Shown: positions 11,244-23,397 of the stretch, in pieces
Position numbering within the stretch: position 1 is the first letter of the stretch
Layout of the letters: the number at the start of each line of letters is the position of its first letter
Source: Strongyloides papillosus
Taxonomy: Eukaryota > Nematoda > Chromadorea > Rhabditida > Strongyloididae
Length of the DNA stretch: 64,000 nucleotides
Assembly (NCBI GenBank): GCA_005656395.1
Contig: SRSI01000077.1
Span: forward strand, 372,001-436,000
Direction: 5' to 3'
Position numbers and translations under genes: made by a program
The notes under the pieces: model-generated
Seen by the model: the letters and a program-made list of their open reading frames with translations, nothing else
What the model was told of the DNA's origin: nothing
Database searches by the model: none

Positions 11244-14200
11244 TTTTATATATTCAATCTATTTCCTTATAAATATGTTGATATGTTTTTCAATTTTTTT
11301 ATTCTTTTCATGAATAATTTTAAAATTTATTCTATTTTTTCAATACATTTTAATACTAAAAATGTTTTGTCTATAAAGCAAAATATAATTATTATCTAAT
11401 TTATCTTTGAATAAATACAAATTTTATCTACCTTAAAGTTAAAGCAAATGGTTAGAGAAAACAATTAGTAAAAGAACAGTTTTCAAAATTATTTATAAAA
11501 TTAAATATCCCTTTTATTTTATAACAACGTTTATATTAAAGTAAAAAAACCATTTATATAAATCTTTTTTTTTCGTTGTAATTTTTTTATAGTACACACT
11601 GACTCATCTATAATTCGCAAAATTGCTTTACAAAAGTAAATTAAATATTTTATTTAAAATTTATTTATATTATTTAAAACAAATGTACACCCATTTTTAT
11701 GAAAAAACATTATTTTAATCAGAAAACGTCATATTTATTTTTTCTACATACTGTACTAAGTTTTGACTAGTTACCTCTGGCAAAAAAATATATAATTTTC
11801 TTTACCAAAACAAAGTATTAATTAAAAATATTTTTATGCTCTAAGTAATTTGAATTTAAAATTTTCCCAAAACATTTAGAATAAATATTAAAATACGAAA
11901 TAAGATTATGTGAGTTAAAAAAAATCTTTTTTATGAAGCTTAATATTGAGATATCTTTCCAGTATATCAATGACTATGATTCTTTACAGCTAATATAATA
12001 TTGAAATTTTTTTATTTTGTTTACAGGGGTTACATTATTTTTGATAATAGTGTATGTATGCCTCCTCTATACATTATTATTTAGAAATGGAATAATAACC
12101 ATTAAACAAGAACAATTTTAATTTTTTTAATGTTGACTTCATTAATTTTTCTCATCTACTATTGTTGTTTACTATAAAAGATAAAGAAAATCTCATATAA
12201 AATTTTTTTGTGCATTTTTGCCATTTATATGCTTTTAAGAAATGATGTTCCTGTAAAATATATATATTAAATTAAAAAACAAATATATACGTAGTTATGC
12301 ATACATATGTATTTGTAAATATCTTTTTCCCTCTTTTTATCACTCTCTCTCACCCTCTCTTGAGTGATGTTATAACTAACGGAATTAAAAGCATATTGTT
12401 TTCTGCTAAATTTGTTATTCCAAATCAAATTATTTTAATTATTTTCAGCTTTAAATGACCATTATTAATATTTTAATTTTTCTTTCTAATCCATATTCTT
12501 CATAAAAATTTATTTTAATAGGTATATATATAAATTTATATCATATGAAATTTTATAATAATTTAATTGCCGAGTTTTTTTGTTAGACTCACTTGTATTT
12601 TCAACTTACGGCAATTCTTCATTATGTCTCATATAATATTATTGAAATTTATGTGCTTAAAACGACATTTACTTTCATATTGGCTTATTAAGAAAATAAG
12701 GTAAAAAAAAGTTATTGAAAACGATATAATAATATTATTAATAAATAGGTGCACATATTTTTATTATATTTTTAATATACTAAAATAAAGTAAAAAAACT
12801 ATATTTATTACTTTTACTTTAATACATCCATCAAATTTAACATTCAGTACTATTTTAATTAATCTTTATGATTTTTAATTCTTTTATTATGTATATGTAT
12901 AAAAATGACACAAATTTAAAATTATGGATACATATGTCAAGTTTAATTTTAATGCTTTATTAGTCTCTATTTTAATTTTACAAATTGAAATATCTCTTCC
13001 TTACTTTTACATTAAAATTTATTTTAGCTTCACAAAATCTTTAACATTTCTTACATACTAATTTTTATTATATATTCTATGAAAGGGGTTATGTTAAAAA
13101 TTTGTTATTTTTGAAATAAAACTGAAACATTATTTAATGAGGAGATGGAAATGACCATGATAGTATGTTTATAATATTTTTTGACGTTATTTTATAATCT
13201 CTCTTATATTTTTCTTTTATAAATAACCCCTTTTTTGATTTATCAAAATGCTAAAATTTTTTTTCTTTTTTAAAGACTAAATTTTTAGTTGGTTATTCTA
13301 TTAAATGTAATGTTGGATTCGCTCTATTTCAACAACGCAACACCTTATCAAACGTTATATAGCCTAACAACAAATTTTTTCTTTTTTAGATGGACATTGT
13401 CACCTCTATAAATATATTTATTATTATATATGTCTTTTTTTGTATTTAAATATTATTAGGGGTCTGTATCTTCTTAATATATCATATATTCTAAAATGGT
13501 TCATTCAAAAATTATTATAAACCATTTTTATTTATAACTATTTCTATAATAGAATAATAATAATATTACAACATTTCATTTTCTAATTTATTTATTAACC
13601 AAATTATTTACACCTTTTATATTGAAGTGTTGATCAAACAAAGATATCCATTTATCCACCATATCTATATTCCCACTCGTCCTCATTTAGATATACATAT
13701 ACAACATTCATGTATAATAAATAATAATGAGGTAAAACTATAATCTTTCTTTATCATGATAACTTTATTGTAATATATATTAAACTATCTTTATACACGA
13801 AATTTCTAACTTACATTTATTTTAAAAAAGATTACTAGAAATGATTATTATAAATTACTAGCAATTTTTTAAAATCATCATTGATGTAACATGTTACAAT
13901 ATTTTATAAATACTTTTACTTAACATTTGTACATAAAATTATATCATACCTCGTTATAATATAATATTTTTGTACCTAAAAAAGTTAAATACATTTTTTC
14001 ATCGTCATGTGTTCCATTTTCTTTTCCTATATCAAGTTTTTCTCAGCATTTTTCTTCTTAACATTCCTTTATATTATTAATATATATATTTAAAATTCTT
14101 CTTTTATTTTATTTTATTTTTTTGATGAATAAAAAGAGGGTATGTGAATCATATATAATAACTCAACAATCTTTTGAAATCACTCCCAGCTGTGAAAGGA

Positions 14201-14438
14201 ATAGTAATGTTCAATCATCTTTTAACTATACCGATATATCATGTAGATAAATCCATCCAAATGTATTTATTTTTGTATTATTTAATGTATAAATAACTTT
14301 CAAATCATTTACACAATTTAAATCATTTTTCTAACCATTGATCATATCTTTTTTAAACTATATTCATAAACATCCATATTCATTCTTTTTAATAAAAGAA
14401 ATTATACAGTAAATAAATATATTATACACATATAAATA

Positions 14439-14459
14439 ATATATATATATATATATATA
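14439..14459. repeat. (AT)n microsatellite
   Basis: An uninterrupted run of AT dinucleotides in the AT-rich spacer upstream of the FNDC3-like gene. It is probably neutral slippage sequence. Confidence 0.8.
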
Positions 14460-16793
14460 AATATATACATTAAATATATACATCATTTTATGCATATAAA
14501 AAGATACCCTCTTTGAGGAAATATATAATTTCATTTAAAAACTATATTTGTTTCATCATTCTAAATAAGCATAACAATTCATTTAATATTAGCACTATCA
14601 TTTTTTACCCACATATTGTAAATATTTCAATGATTGTCTATTTAATGGTATCTCATATTACTCTTTATATATAATATTTATTAACCACAAAAATTTTTCA
14701 GATTCCAATACATTTTTTTTATTATTTTTCATGATCTACGTATGACCTCATTTTTAATATCATTTTCTTAATATATGACATCCCCTCCCTTTATATATAT
14801 AATATTAACAATCAACCATCAGCAGCGTCTTTTCTTCAATGTCAATAGATGTAAGAATTTGGAGCAACATCAAATTAGCTTTCACATTTCTTCTAAAATA
14901 AATATATTTTATTTAATAAAAATTAATATTAATTATTTATTAAAAAAATTTCTAATCTACGCTTATTTTAATTAAAAAAATTTTATACTATTACTTTTCT
15001 CCTTTTTTTGTCATTTCGTTTTTTTTAAATATAGTAAAAAAAATTTAATTTATGACAGTAAAGAGAATAAGGAATAATAATAAATACAGAAAAGAGAGAG
15101 ATGGAATTTCAGAAATAAAAAAATACTTAAAAAAGTAATACTTGAAAATTATATAAGGCGTTATTTTATTTTATAAAATTTTTATTTATTCATTAGAATC
15201 ATCCTTCTTAAACAAAATATCATTTCGATAACTATTTTTGGATGTATACTTTTATATAACTGTTTAAAAATGAAACGAAAATGTGTTAGTAGAGTAATAA
15301 AAATATATGGATAGCATACAAACTATTATCAGCTTTATATTTATTTTTTATCATTATTTATTTTCATAGTATAGGTTTTTTTTCTTCAATTCTTAGAATT
15401 TATATTGAAATATATTTTTTCTTTTGTAATGCTGTTTTAAGGATTATTTATATTATATTGTAATTGAATGTTTTTATTTATATTATATAAATGCATATAT
15501 AATTTTAAAAAAATATATGTATATTTATATAATGTATATAATTTAAAAAATACCTATCAAGTTTGGTTAGTAAAATATAATCTAAGCCAGCAACATTTTA
15601 TATTTTATTATTTCGTATTCCATTACTTGTTAAGAAAACATTATTTTATTTTAATTTATTAATGCTAATCATAAAACATTAAATATATACTAAAATCTTT
15701 TAGTTAATCCTCTATGTTTCTTTCTTAATTTTTGTGTGAACCATTTTTAAAGAAGTGAAAAAAGAATATTCTAAATATAATTATTCCATTATAAAATATT
15801 ACTATCGATAGAATAATATAAAAAATAAAAATCTAAAGTCAAAGTATGTCTTATTACATCTTATATATTCCATCATATCCCATATTAGTACTTTATTCAG
15901 TATACTATAATTTATGAAATCAAAAAAAAGTAGAAAGTTCTTGTTACTATAATTTTTTTCAAGGTTTTATAGAATATATATTTCTCATACATTCTCATTT
16001 TTTATTATAATCATTCCTCTTATGTATATATTTATAAATTTTAAAACAAATTTTTAAAAAATCTTTAATAGTCATGTACAATTAACTACTAGCTTATTTT
16101 TATATTGTAATCATTCTATAATATTTTATACAATCATCTTATTTAAGTAACAATGTTAACCGTATTTAAAGAAAGTACCATCTTTTTAAAAAATCATTAT
16201 GAAATAAATAATTTTGTAACATGGAAAGAATTTTAAGTATTTTTGTTATTTCAAATTTTTAATACATTTCTATGTACTTTTGAATTTTAATACATTGAAG
16301 TTTCAATTAATCGTATGCAAAAATAAATTTTTGATAATAATGTCTTTTTTTTGATAATATATTACTACTTCCGTTTATTTTTACCATCCTTATCACTTCA
16401 TCATCCTTACATTGTCCTTTTTTTATTCTAAATAATGTTATATTATGTTCTTTTTGATATATGTATCAAAGTATATTACATTATTTTTCCTATGACGTTT
16501 TATCTTTCTTCTTTTTAAATACCTAAAGATGTCTAATCACAGCAATAAAATTAATTGTTCTTTTTTAATTTCAGGCTAGTAACATTATATTGTTAAAAAA
16601 ATCTAAAATAAGATATAAAATATTTGTTACCATCTAGGTTCAGGCTATTATATTATTTAATATTTTTTTTTTGATAAATCTTTATATTTTTTTTACTATA
16701 AATCAAGAAAATCGTATTTATATATTATTATTATTACTATATATTATTTTTACTAATATAATATTTCTAAAATAAGATTTATCAATTTTAATT

Positions 16794-19700
16794 ATGACAA
16801 TTGCTGCATGCTCAATTGTCACGTCACCACCACCTCCACAACCACCAACTACTGATAACAATAATAGTAACATTGACAAAAATATTGATAAACTTCCAAG
16901 ACAAAACAAAAATCAAGATATTGAAAATATGTCCTCTGAAGCAAAAAATACTCCACATTCCCGCGGACGTAATAAGGCAAGTGAATCGAGTGATGATAGT
17001 GAATCTAGTGGTCTCGGTGGCTCACAAAAAGATCACGCATTAAATACAGATGATGAATCAGAAACTATTGACACGATAAATGTTCATTTAAATAATGAAG
17101 ATAATAAAAATGTTACAAAATTTTTGGGTAAAATAAGTGAGGAAAGTGAAAAAAAAGGAATTAATAAGGAAGTTAATGAGTATGATGAATGTAAAAATGG
17201 TAACAATCAATGTGATAGTAGTAGGAAAAAAAATGAATATGTAGATGAAGAAGATGAACAAGAGGAGGGAGAGGAAGAAGATGCTACACAAGAAACCCAA
17301 ATTATATATGATGAATATGATGGAATATTTGATGATAAAGAAATCTATCACTCTAACGATGGAAATGATAAAAAAGTTACAGATGAAAAAGAAAGTTGTA
17401 GTGGTATTGATAGTGTAATGTATGAAGATATTTCAGCTAACGAGGATTACTCTACCGATGATGAAAGGAGAAGTAGTAAATTAAAAATTATTTATGAAAA
17501 TGATGTTAATAATCATGATAATAATGAAGAAGAAATATCTAATGATGAAAATATTGATCCTGATAATAATAATCATCAAAATGAAAATATTTCTAATAGA
17601 GAAGAGGAATTATTAAATGATGAGGAGGATATTAATAACAGATCTCAAAATAATTCTGCTATGGCATATTCTAATGATGAGGTACCGCGTTATTCAAATG
17701 AAAGATTAGTTTCTGATAATAATTATGGAACTCCATCAATTAAATCACAACGGCAACAACCACCACCTGAAGGTACATATATTAATGGTGTATGGATACC
17801 AAATAGTAGATTATCACATCTTCAACAAATGACGTTTAATGGATTACAATTTCAGCCTATTCCTGGTTTTCCACAATATTTAGTACCACCACCAGTACAA
17901 ATGATGCCACAAATGGTTACACAAGTTTCACCACAAAGTATTAATTCACAACAACTACAAACAATGACAAGTGAAAGTACTCCAAATTCACAAAATCCTC
18001 TCTCTACGATTCCATCACTTCAAGCATTTGTCATGCCCCAACATCTTTACCCATACTTTGTCGATAATCGCTTCTCAGACTTTAGAAATATAATTGCTAC
18101 TGGCCCAACGACAATTAATGCACCAATACCATCAGAGGAAGGTTATGATTTATTTTTACATTTACAAGAAGGTGAATCTATATCATTGTGTGTTGGTTCA
18201 CCAGATATGTCAAAATTAACTGGTCCAATAAGTATGAGATGGGTTGCTAGACCAGGTGTTATACCAACTGCATTACCTCTTGTAGTACCTCCTGGACATA
18301 TTGTACAACAATTAATTGATGAGAGAGGTATCCTCCGTCATATGATATTATCACCAGATTCACAAATATATCATAATGAAAAAGAAAAAAATAATAATAT
18401 TCCTAATACATCTTCAAGTAATAATAATAATATTATTCTTAACTGTAATAATACAAAACAACAACTAAATAGTAATATTAATAATAGTAATATAAATAGC
18501 AATGGAATGTTAAGACCAAGAAGTCATACAACATCAATTCATTATAATAAAGGAGGAGATCGTAATTCACCATCAGATGGTGGACAAAGAAATATTAATT
18601 ATCATGGAAAAAATAATAGAATGTCTCCAGGAGTTAACAATTTCACTGGTAATAATATTAAAAATCATAATAATAATATGGCGTCTTCAAGTAACCGGCC
18701 TCAACAACAAAATAATTACCACCATCCAAATGCTGGTCATTCTGGTGGTGGAAATCAAAATACAAGATATAATAGTAGTCATACTAAACAGCATCAACAA
18801 TATGATAATTATTCTCAAAATAATAATAATCATAAAAATATAACTTTTGAACCTTATGAAATTGAATATCTTCATCAGGTTTTATCATCAATCAATCCAC
18901 CACAATTAATACGTTGTGGATCGAGAGAAGCAGAAATTTCATGGAATGAAATTGATATAAAAGAATTATCATTACATAATAATATATCAACATCAATAAA
19001 TATTGAACCATCTGAATTTGCCTATGAGGTATTTTTATATGAACATTCAGAGAGTGGGCGTTTAATATTAAATCAAACAGCTGATCGTAATCAATTTAAA
19101 ATGAAGTTATTAAAATTAAAACCATTTACAAATTATTGGGTTAATATGAGAGTTGCTTTAATTGATCGTGATATATATGGATCACCATCAAAATATTTAT
19201 CATTTAAAACAAACCCTTCAGTACCAGATGCACCATCATCAGTTAAGTGTATATCAAAATCAGCAACATGGGTACAAATAACATGGAAATATCCAAATAA
19301 TAATGGTAGCCAAATTACTAATTTTATTGTACAATTTGCCAAAAACAAACTTGATCCATTTGATAAAGTATGGGAAGGTTTAAGTGATACATGTAAAATA
19401 ACAGATCTTGAACCATCATCAAGTTATAGAGTTAGAATTATAGCTGTTAATAGTGAAGGTAATAGTGAACCTAGTTTAATGATTCCAGTTAATACATACG
19501 CTGTTCATAAAAATACAACACCCTCAAAACCACCTAATCTTCCAACAGTTATTGAAGTTGGAGCAGAAAAAGTTAAAATAAGATGGGATGAGAATCAAAA
19601 TACAAATGATAATAAAGGAAATTATGTAAACTCAAAAAATAGCCAAAGCCATTCATCACTTATTTATACACTTGAGATGTGTGAAGTTAATGATAAAGTT

Positions 19701-22175
19701 ATCTCAAAATTGACAACTGTACCAAAACATAAATATATTTTTAATACAGCTGTTGTTGATGTCCTCCCTGATAAGGAATATCAATTTAGAATTGCTGTAT
19801 CACATCCAAATGGTAATTGTGTCAGAAGTGATTGGGTAACAGTTCATACACCATCAAAAGATGGTAATGTAGAAAGATTTTCTGATATAGCACCTAAAGG
19901 TATAGTATTTATGCCAACACCAATTAATTTAAAAAGATTACGAACACTTGAGAATGATGCAATTGAAATTGGATGGCAATATACAGGAAAAGAAGATGTA
20001 TATTATATATTAGAAGGTTGTTACTCAACTGATTGCATTAATTGGAAAGTTATATATAATGGTAAAATGAATTCATATGTTAATAAAGATACAAAACTTT
20101 CTGCATTCCGTGTACGTGCCATTAATGGTGATGAACATAGTTCAGCATGGTCTGAAGTAATGTTTGCTGTACGTAAAAATATTTCTAATGATAAAAATTT
20201 CGGTATTAATAATGATTCTCATTCAACAACCGTTGGCAAACCACCATGTTCTACACAACCAAAATTTTCTAACATTACATCAAATTCGGTTAAAATTTCA
20301 TGGAAATTAGTATTCTTTAATTCACCTAAAAATGATGAATGTACTATTAATGATAATAATTCTAATACACCACATTATTCTATTAATTCATTTATTGCTT
20401 CCAATACACCAGTATTTTATGAATTACAAAGAGTTGACACGACTCCTATTATTATATATTCCGGTGATGTTCCAGAGTATACTTTGGAAAAACTCAACGC
20501 AATGGAACATTTACAAGTACGTGTACGTGCTGTAGCTATTGATAAAATGGGTGTTAGAAATGAAGGTGATTGGAGTTGTGTTGCTAGTTGTTGTACCTTG
20601 TCATCATTACCAAGTAAACCATTAAACCTTAAAATACAAACAGTATCTGGAGCTTTAGGACAAAATAAATGTGGTGTAAAATTATTAATTTGGAATCAAC
20701 CATCTGAAATGAATGGTTGTGAGATTATTGAATATAAAATATATAAATTTCAAGAAGAGATTAACGAAAATAATACTGTTGATAAAGTTAATAGACATTT
20801 TGAATATTTTTCATCAACTGTAGATACAAATCTAATGTTAGATAATCTTATTGCAAATCAAAGATATGTTTTTACAGTAACAGCTTTTACAAATCTTGGC
20901 GAAAGTGAGCATAGTGATCATGTTGAATTTATAACAGAACAATCTGTACCATTTCCACCAACATCATTTGATATTATTGATATTACAACAAACTCATTTG
21001 AAGTTATATGGAAAGAACCAAAAATGAAAAGTAATGAGATAACAAAATATTGTTTGGAAATATATAATGGTAATAAATGTGAATCACTTAAAGCTGTTAG
21101 AGATGGCGAAACAATACCAATGGAAATATTTTATACTGAACCAGATATAAATAATAAAATTATAACAGATTTAAAACCGGAAACTCCATATTATGTTAAA
21201 CTTTATGGTATATCAAAAACAGGAAAAGGTATTGAAGTTATTAAACTTATCAATACATTACCTAAACCACCAGTACCACCCAATTTAACAGTCCTACTGG
21301 CAGCAAGTAATTTCTTGAAAATTAAAATTAATGCATCAAATGATATAAATTATTTTTCATTGGAACAGGAAATTGAAGGTGATTTTGAGGAAATTTACCA
21401 TGGTGAGTTACGAACAGTTAAAGCAAAAAATTTAGAAGAAAATACTTTTTACAATTTCCGTGTACGAGCAGCATTTAATCAATCTCATCAATATGGTGAT
21501 TATTCGTCTACTTATACATTTAAAACATCTCACACACCACCGCCACAACTAAAAGCTTCACCTACTATAACGGAAATTTCTCAAGGTACATTTAATATTG
21601 AATGGCCACATGTTAAGATGATTGGATTACAAGATAATGATGATATTATATGTTATCGCCTTCAAATAACAAATAGATTTGGTAAAGAAAAAAATGGTGA
21701 ACCATGGAAGACAATCTATGAAGGAACAAATAATTCATTCATCTATGAAACAGACAATGGAAGTTTAGTTTACTCTAAACAAATTCGTATTATTGTCATT
21801 AAATTTGTAGATGGAATAGAAGTACAATCATTACCTAGTCCAATATTTAACTTTAAACCCATATTAACACATTCAATACCCGATTCACCGAGAAAAAGAA
21901 ATTGTAATAATGGCAAAGTAGATGATTCAAATGCTTCAACAACATCTACCTCTCCTACTAAGATTAACAAAAGCATGATTGGTAGTAGTAAAAGGAGATG
22001 GTGGATTGTAAATTTCTGTAGGCGACATGCACGTGATATTAAAATGGGGGTTTTATGTATTATTGTAAGTCTAGTTATCCTTCGACCCTTCATTAATGAA
22101 TCCAATTTTCAGTTAGCATTTGTCGCAATCTGTATTATTTCAGCATTCTTTACCAGAATGACTAGTGGAAAATAA
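16794..22175 (+). CDS. FNDC3-like protein: nine FN3 domains and C-terminal membrane anchor
   Basis: One uninterrupted frame encodes 1793 residues. Residues about 1-320 are acidic and Asn-rich. A Pro/Gln-rich part follows with a block like the FNDC3 N-terminus (VVPPGHIVQQLIDERG then LRHMILSP). Just before the first FN3 repeat, FEPYEIEYLHQVLSSI parallels the YELEVKRVQDILSGI helix of human FNDC3A/B. Nine FN3 repeats can be placed at roughly 700-800, 809-905, 910-1020, 1040-1125, 1148-1265, 1272-1380, 1384-1485, 1490-1578 and 1580-1690, the same number as FNDC3A. Hydrophobic segments at about 1751-1790 give a tail anchor. FNDC3 proteins are ER/Golgi or acrosomal membrane proteins linked to cell adhesion in spermatogenesis and to secretory traffic; the role here is inferred. 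The acidic head makes it about 600 residues longer than the vertebrate proteins. Confidence 0.85.
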   Translation: MTIAACSIVTSPPPPQPPTTDNNNSNIDKNIDKLPRQNKNQDIENMSSEAKNTPHSRGRNKASESSDDSESSGLGGSQKDHALNTDDESETIDTINVHLNNEDNKNVTKFLGKISEESEKKGINKEVNEYDECKNGNNQCDSSRKKNEYVDEEDEQEEGEEEDATQETQIIYDEYDGIFDDKEIYHSNDGNDKKVTDEKESCSGIDSVMYEDISANEDYSTDDERRSSKLKIIYENDVNNHDNNEEEISNDENIDPDNNNHQNENISNREEELLNDEEDINNRSQNNSAMAYSNDEVPRYSNERLVSDNNYGTPSIKSQRQQPPPEGTYINGVWIPNSRLSHLQQMTFNGLQFQPIPGFPQYLVPPPVQMMPQMVTQVSPQSINSQQLQTMTSESTPNSQNPLSTIPSLQAFVMPQHLYPYFVDNRFSDFRNIIATGPTTINAPIPSEEGYDLFLHLQEGESISLCVGSPDMSKLTGPISMRWVARPGVIPTALPLVVPPGHIVQQLIDERGILRHMILSPDSQIYHNEKEKNNNIPNTSSSNNNNIILNCNNTKQQLNSNINNSNINSNGMLRPRSHTTSIHYNKGGDRNSPSDGGQRNINYHGKNNRMSPGVNNFTGNNIKNHNNNMASSSNRPQQQNNYHHPNAGHSGGGNQNTRYNSSHTKQHQQYDNYSQNNNNHKNITFEPYEIEYLHQVLSSINPPQLIRCGSREAEISWNEIDIKELSLHNNISTSINIEPSEFAYEVFLYEHSESGRLILNQTADRNQFKMKLLKLKPFTNYWVNMRVALIDRDIYGSPSKYLSFKTNPSVPDAPSSVKCISKSATWVQITWKYPNNNGSQITNFIVQFAKNKLDPFDKVWEGLSDTCKITDLEPSSSYRVRIIAVNSEGNSEPSLMIPVNTYAVHKNTTPSKPPNLPTVIEVGAEKVKIRWDENQNTNDNKGNYVNSKNSQSHSSLIYTLEMCEVNDKVISKLTTVPKHKYIFNTAVVDVLPDKEYQFRIAVSHPNGNCVRSDWVTVHTPSKDGNVERFSDIAPKGIVFMPTPINLKRLRTLENDAIEIGWQYTGKEDVYYILEGCYSTDCINWKVIYNGKMNSYVNKDTKLSAFRVRAINGDEHSSAWSEVMFAVRKNISNDKNFGINNDSHSTTVGKPPCSTQPKFSNITSNSVKISWKLVFFNSPKNDECTINDNNSNTPHYSINSFIASNTPVFYELQRVDTTPIIIYSGDVPEYTLEKLNAMEHLQVRVRAVAIDKMGVRNEGDWSCVASCCTLSSLPSKPLNLKIQTVSGALGQNKCGVKLLIWNQPSEMNGCEIIEYKIYKFQEEINENNTVDKVNRHFEYFSSTVDTNLMLDNLIANQRYVFTVTAFTNLGESEHSDHVEFITEQSVPFPPTSFDIIDITTNSFEVIWKEPKMKSNEITKYCLEIYNGNKCESLKAVRDGETIPMEIFYTEPDINNKIITDLKPETPYYVKLYGISKTGKGIEVIKLINTLPKPPVPPNLTVLLAASNFLKIKINASNDINYFSLEQEIEGDFEEIYHGELRTVKAKNLEENTFYNFRVRAAFNQSHQYGDYSSTYTFKTSHTPPPQLKASPTITEISQGTFNIEWPHVKMIGLQDNDDIICYRLQITNRFGKEKNGEPWKTIYEGTNNSFIYETDNGSLVYSKQIRIIVIKFVDGIEVQSLPSPIFNFKPILTHSIPDSPRKRNCNNGKVDDSNASTTSTSPTKINKSMIGSSKRRWWIVNFCRRHARDIKMGVLCIIVSLVILRPFINESNFQLAFVAICIISAFFTRMTSGK

Positions 22176-23125
22176 ATGCATGTTTCAAAAGAAAAGATAA
22201 AATAAATTATAAAGTAATCATGGTAAAGAATTTGCATGTGTTGAGAAATGAACAAATGCCAAAAAATGGACTATGTAATAATTTTAAAAAAGTATTTATT
22301 CAAGTTTAAGGAGAATATTTTACATATATATATTAATCAGTAAAAATTTAATTTTCAGATTTTCTTTTTAGATCATTTATATTTTACATATCCAATCTAG
22401 ATATAATATTTTACAACAAGAGAAAATGTTAAAAAATATGTATATTTTTAATTACAAAAAATTTTGTCTTCTATTCCAACTAAAAACTTAACTATTATAA
22501 TAATAAGACAAAGATAATGTATATTGCTATTATATAATTATTTTAAAATTAATATTTCTTTAAAAACTTTATTATTATGACTTTTTATTGATATATATAT
22601 ATATAATATAGATAATATAATTATTATGTGATGAAAAAAAATCACTTCCTTTTATTTTAATTTATTGTGAATTTATGTAATTATAACGATGAATAAAAAT
22701 TTTATTTACTTTATATACTTTTTTTAACTTCTAGAAATTTTATTTTTTTCATTGAAATATTTTAAATTTTCATTCAAAAGTTATACAGGAAGAGATATTA
22801 AAAATAAATCTTCTCGTTAATAAATGTCAAAATTTAATCTTTTTTTTATCCAGTCTCTAATATAAATTCTATATTGTTAATCATGATGATAGTAGAATGT
22901 CAAAATAATTTCACTATTAAGATTACGTCAATTTCAAGATTTCTGATCTTTAAATTTCTTATTAAATTATTTGTCATAGTGAATATTATAATGAAATAGG
23001 TATTATGATAAATAGGCAAATGACGACCTTCATAATGGGTAAAATTCCTGATTTTAATGTTGAAATAATGGCGTTTCATTAATTCGTTAAATGGGTCTCG
23101 TTACTCTTTTCATTGTAAAATTTTG
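22176..23125. other. 3' UTR and spacer after the FNDC3-like gene
   Basis: AT-rich spacer between the FNDC3-like stop and the small secreted peptide gene. It has several AATAAA-like signals and a TA-rich run near 22590-22620. No coding feature was seen. Confidence 0.55.
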
Positions 23126-23133
23126 TATATAAG
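23126..23133 (+). promoter_or_regulatory. TATA box of the small secreted peptide gene
   Basis: TATATAAG lies 50 bp before the ATG at 23176, leaving room for a start site and a short leader. A strong TATA box next to a tiny secreted-protein gene fits high, regulated expression. The assignment is by motif and distance. Confidence 0.5.
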
Positions 23134-23175
23134 TAAAATTTTATAATATAAAATATCATTATTTTAAATTTAATT

Positions 23176-23397
23176 ATGGCTACTTTCTGGAAACTTATAT
23201 CTTTATTAATTGTTCTTGTAGCAGTACAATTTACTGGAGCTCAATATTATGGTGGAATGTACCGTCCATATGGTATGTATGGAGGATATAGACCTTATGG
23301 AATGTATGGACCAAGACCTTATGGACCAATGATATCACCAGCTGGTCGTGCTATGGTTGGATTAGGACTTCTTGCCAGTTCCGTTGGAAAAAAATAA
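23176..23397 (+). CDS. small secreted Tyr/Gly/Pro-rich peptide, 73 residues
   Basis: A single exon with a clear signal peptide (residues 1-22, LISLLIVLVAVQFTGA core). The mature part of about 50 residues starts with QYYGG and carries repeated RPYGMYG units (two copies) and a related GPRPYGP. It then turns into a hydrophobic Gly/Leu/Ala tail ending in GKK. It resembles in style the short YGG-type secreted peptides of nematodes (neuropeptide-like or antimicrobial caenacin types) but the exact family is not recognised. A cuticle or epidermal role is equally possible. TATATAAG lies 50 bp upstream, and AATAAA lies about 75 bp downstream of the stop. Confidence 0.72.
   Translation: MATFWKLISLLIVLVAVQFTGAQYYGGMYRPYGMYGGYRPYGMYGPRPYGPMISPAGRAMVGLGLLASSVGKK

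Larger units (their letters stand above)
6883..16793. other. 9.9-kb gene-free AT-rich region
   Basis: The region lies between the divergently transcribed PNPLA and FNDC3-like genes. I found no protein-like ORF or exon series; the few ORFs of about 65 codons (14775, 15468) are AT-rich noise. Slightly GC-richer islands occur near 8860-9010, 9270-9400, 10000-10140 and 10320-10440. There are two perfect CRE palindromes (listed separately), half-CRE sites near 10093, 13184 and 16493, and a hairpin followed by a T-run near 10480-10530. No tRNA or known microRNA was recognised by eye. Confidence 0.6.

Noticed and set aside
14775..15662. ORFs of about 65 codons (14775-14975, 15468-15662)
   Set aside because: They are composed of Ile/Tyr/Phe/Asn/Lys from AT-rich sequence and have no domain, splice or promoter support.
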